64,000 bases of DNA, from NCBI GenBank assembly GCA_910589545.1, contig CAJUSY010000001.1, positions 62,001-126,000 on the forward strand, written 5' to 3'. The position numbers were made by a program, and so were the translations under genes. Below, one piece after another: positions 18,678-25,700 of this stretch. Numbering within the stretch: position 1 is the stretch's first letter; each line of letters opens with the position of its first letter. The notes beneath the pieces were generated by a model. That model was not told where the DNA came from, did no database searches, and saw only the letters and a list, made by a program, of their open reading frames with translations. Source of the stretch: Peptoniphilaceae bacterium (lineage in GTDB: Bacteria; Bacillota; Clostridia; Tissierellales; Peptoniphilaceae).

Positions 18678-18839
18678 ATGAAAAAATATGTATGTGACGT
18701 ATGTGGATATATCTACGATCCAGCTGAAGGAGATCCAGATGCAGGTGTTCAACCACAAACAGCTTTTGAAGATTTAGCTGAAGATTGGGTATGCCCAATT
18801 TGTGGCGCTGGAAAAGAAGATTTTTCAGAAGTAGAATAA
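18678..18839 (+). CDS. Rubredoxin
   Basis: A 53-residue iron-sulphur electron carrier with the two iron-binding knuckles VCDVCGY and VCPICGAG and the usual YDPAEGDPDAG stretch. Rubredoxins pass electrons to oxygen- or peroxide-removing enzymes in anaerobes. It has a strong Shine-Dalgarno site (AAGGGGGAA). Its last six codons (FSEVE-stop) are the phage attachment core, and because the phage brings an identical copy the gene stays whole in the lysogen. Its natural terminator now lies 42 kb away, past attR. Confidence 0.95.
   Translation: MKKYVCDVCGYIYDPAEGDPDAGVQPQTAFEDLAEDWVCPICGAGKEDFSEVE
18822..18839 (+). repeat. attL core
   Basis: TTTTCAGAAGTAGAATAA, identical to 60968-60985. It equals the last five sense codons and the stop codon of rubredoxin. 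Confidence 0.9.
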
Positions 18840-18888
18840 GAACCAATACAAACTAAATAAAACAAAACACAAATAAACATTGAAAAAT

Positions 18889-18982
18889 ACACGATTACCA
18901 AATTTGTAATACAATTCTAAACTATTAAGAACTGATACAATTTGTGTAATCGTGTGTAATCTGTGTGTAATTTGTGTGTAAT
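18889..18982. repeat. Left integrase arm-type sites
   Basis: Four direct copies of GTGTAAT at 18944, 18954, 18965 and 18976, spaced 10-11 bases (one helical turn). An inverted copy, ACACGATTAC at 18889-18898, matches GTAATCGTGT at 18946-18955. The same GTGTAAT pair occurs beside attR, as expected for arm-binding sites of a tyrosine integrase. Confidence 0.7.
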
Positions 18983-18985
18983 AAT

Positions 18986-19162
18986 TTAACCTTTTATTTC
19001 TCTAAATATATCATTAAATTCTTTCATATCTTCTTCTGTTGCATATTCTTTGATATAAAGTTTTGCTGTTCTTCTATAACTATCTATGGTTGCTTTTTTT
19101 CGATTTTTCTTTTCCCAATTTCTGGAAGCTTTTATTTGAGATTTTTTTGTTTTATTTTCCAT
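18986..19162 (-). CDS. Small basic phage protein, paralogue of 43475-43675
   Basis: A 58-residue protein of unknown function. A basic N-terminal half (SRNWEKKNRKKA) is followed by a segment ending YIKEYATEEDMKEFNDI. The gene at 43475 has the same layout (ANAKWDKANKQKK, then FILKDGTNEDIEQV), so the prophage holds two members of one family. It is probably a nucleic-acid-binding protein from the charge. Start ATG 19162 follows AAGGGG; the upstream in-frame GTG is part of that site. Confidence 0.65.
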   Translation of the reverse strand: MENKTKKSQIKASRNWEKKNRKKATIDSYRRTAKLYIKEYATEEDMKEFNDIFREIKG

Positions 19163-19171
19163 AAACACCCC

Positions 19172-19199
19172 TTGACAATTTTGTTTATTGAGTTAAAAT
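19172..19199 (+). promoter_or_regulatory. Plus-strand promoter near attL
   Basis: TTGACA (19172-19177), 16 bases, TAAAAT (19194-19199). It points into a 110-base non-coding stretch that ends in the terminator at 19310. Confidence 0.45.
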
Positions 19200-19205
19200 T
19201 AAATT

Positions 19206-19336
19206 GTAATTACAATCTATCCACATTGGAATGTAAATATATTAGCAACTTATTAATCACTGTATAATTTACACAATTTTTAAAATCTAACCAAAGTGGA
19301 ATTTTGGGAGAGCAGGTGTTGTGCCTGCTCTTTTTT
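19206..19336 (+). ncRNA. Possible small RNA between the two left-end genes
   Basis: The stretch between the promoter at 19172 and the intrinsic terminator at 19310-19336 has no open frame of note and would give a transcript of about 130 bases. It contains two related segments, CCACATTGGAAT and CCAAAGTGGAAT. The terminator could instead serve to stop read-through from rubredoxin. Confidence 0.3.
19310..19336 (+). terminator. Intrinsic terminator, plus strand
   Basis: GAGCAGG (19310-19316), 7-base loop, CCTGCTC (19324-19330), then TTTTTTA. The T-run is only on the plus strand, so it stops rightward transcription from the rubredoxin side or from the promoter at 19172. Confidence 0.8.
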
Positions 19337-19811
19337 ATTTGTTTTCTTTCATCTTTTTGTATTTATCTATAATCGGTTGATAATACACTTTTTCTGCTTC
19401 TTTTCTTGCCCTTTTAGCTTCTTCTATAGTGTCAAATGTGCCTAAATGTTTTGATTTTCCTCGCAGTTTTATAGCCGCAGTATATTTTCCACCATCTACT
19501 TTTATTACACCTTTAACTCCTGTTTTTGAATTTGAGCAAGCACTTTTTGTTAAAGCACTTATTCTTGTTCCATCTATGCTTAATTCCTTATTTGCTTTAT
19601 TAGTAATATCTCTAATACTTTCTAAATGCTTTCTTGCTCTGTCAGCCCTATAGCAACCACAACTTTTAGTTTTTCCGTGTATCAAATAAAAATCTAAAAC
19701 TGATACAATATTCCCACAATCACATTTACATATCCAGTGATTTTTTCTATCTTCGTCTTTTTTAATTACTGTTAGTCGTTCAAACTTTTTCCCAGTTAAA
19801 TCTTTTTCCAT
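19335..19811 (-). CDS. AP2-domain DNA-binding protein with zinc-ribbon N-terminus
   Basis: A 158-residue protein. Residues 5-55 form a zinc-ribbon-like part (WICKCDCGN, then GKTKSCGCYR), common at the start of HNH-AP2 homing proteins. From about residue 95 an AP2/ERF-type DNA-binding domain is visible (TGVKGVIK, KYTAAIKLRGKSKHLGTFDTIEEAKRAR). The HNH nuclease core is absent, so it is likely a DNA-binding derivative of a homing endonuclease. It has its own consensus promoter with an internal palindrome, so it may be expressed in the lysogen and regulate itself. Confidence 0.75.
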   Translation of the reverse strand: MEKDLTGKKFERLTVIKKDEDRKNHWICKCDCGNIVSVLDFYLIHGKTKSCGCYRADRARKHLESIRDITNKANKELSIDGTRISALTKSACSNSKTGVKGVIKVDGGKYTAAIKLRGKSKHLGTFDTIEEAKRARKEAEKVYYQPIIDKYKKMKENK

Positions 19812-19839
19812 AAGTCACCTCTTTTGTTTTGATAAATAT

Positions 19840-19868
19840 ATTATAACGCATACGTTACATACTGTCAA
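19840..19868 (-). promoter_or_regulatory. Consensus promoter with internal operator for the AP2 gene
   Basis: On the minus strand TTGACA (19868-19863), 17 bases, TATAAT (19845-19840). The spacer contains the inverted repeat TAACGCATACGTTA (19844-19857), whose arms TAACG/CGTTA would place a repressor between -35 and -10. Confidence 0.75.
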
Positions 19869-20212
19869 TAAACCACTTAAAACTATACGCAAATTTTATT
19901 GATTTCGATTTATAGCACTTAATAAACGTTTTATCAGCTTTTTATCTTTTAGTTATGTAATTATACCAATCGTATAGAAATAACCTCATATAAAGCATTT
20001 CACGAGGTCATTTTCATTTGATAATTCAATTTACACATAAAAAAAGAGGGTAGATAAAAAATCTACCCTGTGTAGTAAAAAATAAGTTACAAAAATGATT
20101 TAATCAATACTATAAATTGTTTTTCTTTTTCAACATTCCTACAAAGCATATACAATATTTTTATTATATTATATAGCTAATCTTCTTAGTACATATTTAT
20201 CACTAAAAGTGA
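19869..20212. other. Non-coding stretch after the late operon
   Basis: No gene seen. It holds a weak hairpin (ACCTC...GAGGT, about 19985-20012), the late-operon terminator at 20048, and a short TCACT/AGTGA hairpin directly after the holin stop codon. Confidence 0.5.
20048..20068 (-). terminator. Terminator of the late (lysis) operon
   Basis: GGGTAGAT / ATCTACCC with a 5-base loop. On the minus strand the stem is followed by CTCTTTTTT, so it ends leftward late transcripts about 150 bases after holin. Confidence 0.75.
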
Positions 20213-20473
20213 TTACTCAAATTTATTATTTTCTTTTTCTGATACATCAGAATATTTTTTAACGCTTGTATATAAACCTACTGCTGACAATCCGTATGTT
20301 ATTCCAAGTAGTATTCCATTTGTGTTTATACCATTTACTGTAACTCCAAGTATACCACCTATTAAAATCGAAATCAAAGGTATATACTTCGTATTTACAA
20401 CATCAGCTTTTTTAATTACTTCCAACAATCCAATAATCAAAGGTACTATCAGTATGTTTGTTGTATCGTTCAT
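20213..20473 (-). CDS. Phage holin
   Basis: An 86-residue protein with two or three hydrophobic segments (ILIVPLIIGLLEVIK, YIPLISILIGGILGV, GILLGITYGLSAVGLY) and a charged C-terminus, as in Listeria A118-type holins. It would open the membrane to release the endolysin, whose gene ends 2 bases upstream. Confidence 0.85.
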   Translation of the reverse strand: MNDTTNILIVPLIIGLLEVIKKADVVNTKYIPLISILIGGILGVTVNGINTNGILLGITYGLSAVGLYTSVKKYSDVSEKENNKFE

Positions 20474-20475
20474 AA

Positions 20476-21444
20476 TTATTTCCTCACTAAAAACTTACTT
20501 CTATCTTTGTTAAAATCTTCTGCTTTGTCAGTCGCTTTTACATGATAAGTCGCATATCCAGTTAGTCCGTAGTTTTTGCCCTCAATCTTTCCTAGATGGT
20601 CGCCACCAACTGCGATTATCGTATCTCCACTCTTTACCATTCTACCAAAATCAAAATTAAAAGCACATGGAGCTAATAATGCCCTATGTTCTTGAGCTAT
20701 AATATATGCTTTTTGGCATTCTTCGTCTAGGTATGTCACGACTGTATTTTTTACGCTGTCTTTTTGCTCTTTTGTCAATTCCAATTTTGCCACTCCTTTC
20801 ACTTCTGCTTTTTGTTTCTTGTAACCGTTAAGTCCTAATTTCTTCATTAAATTTGGATAATCAACAAAACACCAACTTGTATCGACGCCACCCTCACCAG
20901 TTGATGGTATGCCTTTCCATTGACCTTTGTTAGTGTATTGGTGCATTGCATATTTACCAGCATAGTTAACGCCTTTATTCCAATGTGCTATCCATATATC
21001 GTATTTCTTTATACGCTCCCAACACAAACGACCGTCGAGGAATGCCTTGTTACTATAAATGCCTACATAATATCCAGCATGCTCAATCTCTGAACAAAAT
21101 CTAACGGTATAATCCGTTAGTTGTTTATTTGAGTATCTTTTCCTATTTAGGCTGAAATCCTCGATGTCGAAGTATACAGGATATTCCAGTCGCTTTCCCT
21201 TTAGTGCCTTTAGTGTCATATCAATTTCAGAACTAATGTTCAAATAACTTGCAACATACACTCCAACTCCAATTCCAGCCTTTTTACATTCTCTGTAGTT
21301 GTACTCAAATGTTTTATCGATATATCCACCATTGTAACCACTGCCAAGTCTTAGTATTGCAAATTGCACTCCGTCAGCCTTAGCTTTCTTCCAATCTGGA
21401 TATCCGTTATACTTCGATACATCTACACCTACTAGCTTAGTCAT
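20476..21444 (-). CDS. Endolysin, GH25 lysozyme
   Basis: A muramidase with an N-terminal glycoside hydrolase 25 domain (about residues 1-205). Its acidic active-site residues are visible in VGVDVSKYNG and YFDIEDF, and AHWNKG and MHQYTN are typical. The last 100 or so residues form a separate module, probably for cell-wall binding, that I cannot assign. I choose ATG 21444, nine bases after GGAGGTG; an upstream in-frame GTG is part of that site. Confidence 0.9.
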   Translation of the reverse strand: MTKLVGVDVSKYNGYPDWKKAKADGVQFAILRLGSGYNGGYIDKTFEYNYRECKKAGIGVGVYVASYLNISSEIDMTLKALKGKRLEYPVYFDIEDFSLNRKRYSNKQLTDYTVRFCSEIEHAGYYVGIYSNKAFLDGRLCWERIKKYDIWIAHWNKGVNYAGKYAMHQYTNKGQWKGIPSTGEGGVDTSWCFVDYPNLMKKLGLNGYKKQKAEVKGVAKLELTKEQKDSVKNTVVTYLDEECQKAYIIAQEHRALLAPCAFNFDFGRMVKSGDTIIAVGGDHLGKIEGKNYGLTGYATYHVKATDKAEDFNKDRSKFLVRK

Positions 21445-21778
21445 ATCTTTTGCCACCTCCTAATATTATTTGTTTCATTTCACCTAATATTTTCAACACT
21501 TCTTCTTGATTTTTTAATAGCTCATCATGGTCTCTTTGTAAATCCATGGCGTTTGTATTATGTTGTTCTAGTTTTTCTTTTAAGTCTAGCAATTGTCTTT
21601 TAAAATCAACAGTTTCATCATAATGTCGATTTGTTATTTCTGTATTTTTGTCTATTGATTTGTTAAAATTTACCCAAGCCTTTAGCATAAGTGGTGTGTA
21701 TTTAAAAACAAATACACACACTCCTACTGCAAAGGCAAGGGTAAATCCAGTATCTAATAATTTTAGAAATTGCTCCAT
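21437..21778 (-). CDS. Small membrane-anchored coiled-coil protein of the lysis module
   Basis: 113 residues: one N-terminal membrane segment (FTLAFAVGVCVFVFKY) and then a long charged helix rich in coiled-coil heptads. Its place just before the endolysin suggests a lysis accessory or second holin-like protein, but nothing in the sequence proves it. The stop overlaps the endolysin start. Confidence 0.6.
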   Translation of the reverse strand: MEQFLKLLDTGFTLAFAVGVCVFVFKYTPLMLKAWVNFNKSIDKNTEITNRHYDETVDFKRQLLDLKEKLEQHNTNAMDLQRDHDELLKNQEEVLKILGEMKQIILGGGKRYD

Positions 21779-21996
21779 TAAGCGTCAACTCCGCTGATAT
21801 CAACTGCTCCGTTTTTAAGAATTTTACCCCTGATAGGTGCTTGTTTGTGGTCGATTAAATCTTCTCTATGATAGTATTTCAACCACAAATCTACTGCATA
21901 TTGTAGTACCATATACTCTCTAACACTAAATATAGCCTTATAGAAATTCTTATCTTTTTGATACTTGATGATTAATAAACTTAAATATTGAGCCAT
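21778..21996 (-). CDS. Small phage protein, unknown
   Basis: 72 residues, aromatic-rich first half (YMVLQYAVDLWLKYYH) and the tail GAVDISGVDA. It joins its neighbours by overlapping start and stop codons. It occupies the place where XkdX-like small proteins are found, but I cannot assign it. Confidence 0.55.
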   Translation of the reverse strand: MAQYLSLLIIKYQKDKNFYKAIFSVREYMVLQYAVDLWLKYYHREDLIDHKQAPIRGKILKNGAVDISGVDA

Positions 21997-22403
21997 TATT
22001 CTACCTCCTTATTTTCTTCGACTTTTGACAATACTTCTTCTTCCAACTCTGGTAAATCTACGCCGTTTGGCAAATCTGGAGTTGCTGGAATTTCTGAATT
22101 ATCTGCTTTTGGTAAATCAAGAGCAGGTGGCAAATCAAGTTCTGCATTTCCTGTGTCTACTTCTTTTGATTTTGATACACTCATGTATTCAACAGTCCTT
22201 TTTAGAATTTCTAACTCATCTTCTTTTGTAATGAATGTTTCTACCAAATTGTTTAATTCTTTGATAATGGCTGTATCTTCATGCTTCAAAACAGTATCTA
22301 CAACGTCTCCATTGTCTTTTACTCCGTAAACCAAGTAGTCAAATATAGCTTTACCCTCTTCGTCAACTCTTCTTAAAGTTCTTGTTAAATTTACGTTTTG
22401 CAT
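21996..22403 (-). CDS. Acidic phage protein with DLP repeats
   Basis: 135 residues. The C-terminal third is a run of short proline repeats (LDLPPALDLPKADN, PDLPNGVDLPELEEE) and very acidic. The first half looks globular. It lies in the tail-to-lysis interval; function unknown. Confidence 0.55.
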   Translation of the reverse strand: MQNVNLTRTLRRVDEEGKAIFDYLVYGVKDNGDVVDTVLKHEDTAIIKELNNLVETFITKEDELEILKRTVEYMSVSKSKEVDTGNAELDLPPALDLPKADNSEIPATPDLPNGVDLPELEEEVLSKVEENKEVE

Positions 22404-22786
22404 TATTCTTCCTCACTTTCTTCATTTTCTTTTATAATAAAAAAACGCTCCAGTACATCAACATCATTCATTGATAACTGTAACGTCTTTAAATTATCCC
22501 TATTAAATTTTATAAAATCTATGTTTATTTCTGTATCATAAAGTTTTTTTAATTGTTCGTTGTAATAATCAATTTTATCTTCTTTTAACTTATATCCTCC
22601 ACCGTCAAGCTTTTCATCAGATTTACATTCATCATTAAGTCTGTTAAGTTGTTCCTCAAACGCCCCAATTGGGTCTGTTAACATCTGATAATTCCTTAAC
22701 CATTTATAAGCTAAATTATATTCCATTCTTTCATCTTTAATTCTTGTTAAAAACTTATATATATTTTCTAAATCTGCTACTTTCAT
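22403..22786 (-). CDS. Phage protein downstream of the tail fibre, unknown
   Basis: 127 residues, mostly helical and charged, ending in an acidic tail (NEESEEE). No motif recognised. It is translated as part of the late operon, directly after the fibre gene and overlapping the next gene by one base. Confidence 0.55.
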   Translation of the reverse strand: MKVADLENIYKFLTRIKDERMEYNLAYKWLRNYQMLTDPIGAFEEQLNRLNDECKSDEKLDGGGYKLKEDKIDYYNEQLKKLYDTEINIDFIKFNRDNLKTLQLSMNDVDVLERFFIIKENEESEEE

Positions 22787-22795
22787 ATTATCCCT

Positions 22796-25700
22796 CTAAA
22801 AACTTGTTCCTTGTTGAATGTTGCCCCCGTATCTGATTGAACTTCCTACTCTTAAATTACGTTGTACATATAGAGAACCATAAACGGTCATCTTATAACC
22901 ATCACCGCCATCTCCGATATCTACGCATTTAACTAAGGTATCGCCATTACCGCTTGATAACACTTCAATACAACCATATTTATTTATCCTCATTTGTCCA
23001 CTAGGACTTGAACTTTGTACTGCACCACCATGAAACAACACAACGCCACCACTGTTTAATTCAACTATAGGTCTTCCAGCATAGCTTACTCTAAAGGTGC
23101 TTTGTGTGTGTACTCTAGCTCTATAAGTTGAGCTTTTTTCATCAAAATAAGTTTCATCTATACTTAATGAGCCATTGTAGAAGCTAAAAGTACCATCATT
23201 CAAATTGATTTTCGAAACACCATTTTTAGCTGAAATAATGCCCGTTTTTATTCTATTAGCGTCAATATCCAAAGCGTTTAGGTAATTTGTAAATATAGAG
23301 TCACTTTTAATTTCATTTGCTAACAAGTGGTCTGTGTTTAACTTAGAAATCATAGCTTTACTTACATATAAGTGACTTGACATTATCGCCTCAGCTTGTA
23401 TTTGTAACGAGGTTATAGTATCAGTTATTATCCTTCCGCCATCTATAAATGTATAACTGTCTCTGCCTTTATTCTCATAATTTAAGTCACTAAAAGACAC
23501 CTTGCCTACTAGGTCAACACTATCTGCTTTTGCTGTTATACTCTTTTTGTTTACCGTAATAGATGATTGCAAACTGTCTAAGTTTTTTTGCAACCCTGTG
23601 ATATTTCCTATTCCTAAAACAATAGAACTCTTTTTTTGTTCTATAATAGAACCTATTTTACTATCTAAACCATTACTTAATGAACTTACAGTTGAAGACA
23701 AGCCATTGACTGTTTGTGTTAAGGTTGATATTTTTTTCGTGTTATTTGATATTTCAACCAAATTACTTGAAAAACTATTTACCTTTTGTTCTAACTTAGC
23801 ATGGCTTAGTTTTAAAGGCTCTATTTGTGCAACATTCGAAGACATTGAATTCACTTTTTGTGATAGATTACTATATTGTTTTAAATCGCCTTGTGTTTTT
23901 GTAATTTTTGAATTAATTTCATTTACTGTTTGTTTCAGTTCTGATTGTTCTTTTTGATAAAGTTGATTGAACTGATTATATTTATCCAAACTAACAGTCT
24001 GCAAGAAATGTTTTTCGGTTTCTTCTTTAAACGACTTGAACTCATCACGTGCTAAGCCTAATTCGTTGACAAAATCACTAGGATTTTTGCTCCACGAAGT
24101 TGCAACGTCGCCCTCTTCCAATTGTGGACGTGCAACAGTCATATCAACAAATTGACCCTTATTTGCACTTCTTAATTGAAATTGAATTCGATTTTTCCAG
24201 TAACCCTCCATGTTAACTCTTTTGCCAGTTACGACAAATCTCTTACATTCGTTTGCATTTAATTCATAAGTGAAGTTCCAGTTAAATCCATTTATTCTAA
24301 GTTGTGCGGGTACGTCACGATTATTTTTTACGTAAACAGAAAACGTATAAGTTTTACCCACAACTAAATCATCTACATCAAGTCCAACATGCGATTTTAA
24401 AAGCTCCGTTGCATCTCCAGCGTCTGACTTTATTCTCTGACCTTGAATGTTGAACTCTTCCATAAATACATCATTGACTGTGTGATTACCACCATCATAT
24501 TTTATCCAACCAGTGATTTTATCTGAATTTCTAATTAAGTTTCTAGCACCAATTTCGCCCTCGAACTCGCCCTTGATTTTAGACCAAGAATATTTTTTAT
24601 AATCCGCACTATCTGCTTTTGAAAAATCAGTATACGTGCCGATATAGTCTCTTTTACTGTCATTTACGCTAAAATCTTTGCTTCCGTCTTGGCTATTACT
24701 ATAAGCTATGTGTAAATATGGAGTTTTACCGTCTGCACCAGCTTTTCCAGGAATACCTTGTGACCCATCTTTGCCTATTTTGCTAACAGAATATCCAGTT
24801 TCAGATGTGTTATCAGTATAGTTCCATACCGTTTTCGTCCATAAAAAATCACCAGGACTTGTATTTGGTATACTACTAGTCCAACCACTAGTAGGTGCGG
24901 AAGTGCCACTTTTAGACTTAGCATAAGTTATGGTGGTAGATTTTATCCCAACTCCGTCTTTTCCAGGAATACCATCTTTACCAGTGTTGCCGTCTTTAGC
25001 AATATAAGTCTTCGTATATCCAGTTTCGGACGTATTGTCAGTATAACTCCACACTGTTTTAGTCCACAAATACTTACCTTTTATTAAATTAGGTACTGCT
25101 TTAGTCCAGCTGGTAGGCTCTTTTGTTTCAGAACTAGACAAGCCGTAGGAAATGTTTGTTGATTTTATTCCAACACCGTTTTTACCAGCTATACCATCCT
25201 TGCCGTCTAATCCTTTAATTTTAGACCATTTATATGATTTATAGTCTTCTGAATCAGTTTTATTATTATCTACGCAAATACCGATATATTCTCTATTAGA
25301 ATTATTTGTGCTAAAATCTTTGCTACCATCAGCCGAATTTGAATAAGCTATGTGAGTGAAGCTACTTATGCCGTCTTTGCCAGCAATTCCATCTCTGCCG
25401 TCTTTGCCTTTAATGTCTGATATATGAGGAGTCCAAACCGGATTATTATTTTCGCCTTTTTCTAATTTTAAATTAGTATACACAAAGTCTTGGCTTTCGT
25501 CTGCATTAACAGAACTAAATTCTAACTTGAATTGAGTCCCATCAAATTTACCAGTTTTTACTATAAAACGTTCTTCGCCTGGCTTCAAATCATATCTAAA
25601 CCAATTAAACCCTTTTAATTTCAGGATAAGTGTGTTAGTTTCTGATAAATTTTTAATGTAGACGGAAATTGTATATACAGAATTTTTAACCACGTCTTTT

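Noticed and set aside
18604..18846. Minus-strand open frame over rubredoxin
   Set aside because: It is the complement of a well-conserved gene and has no start signal.
18974..19267. Plus-strand open frame of 97 codons near attL
   Set aside because: Antisense to the small basic gene, rich in Phe/Ile/Cys as antisense frames of AT-rich genes are.
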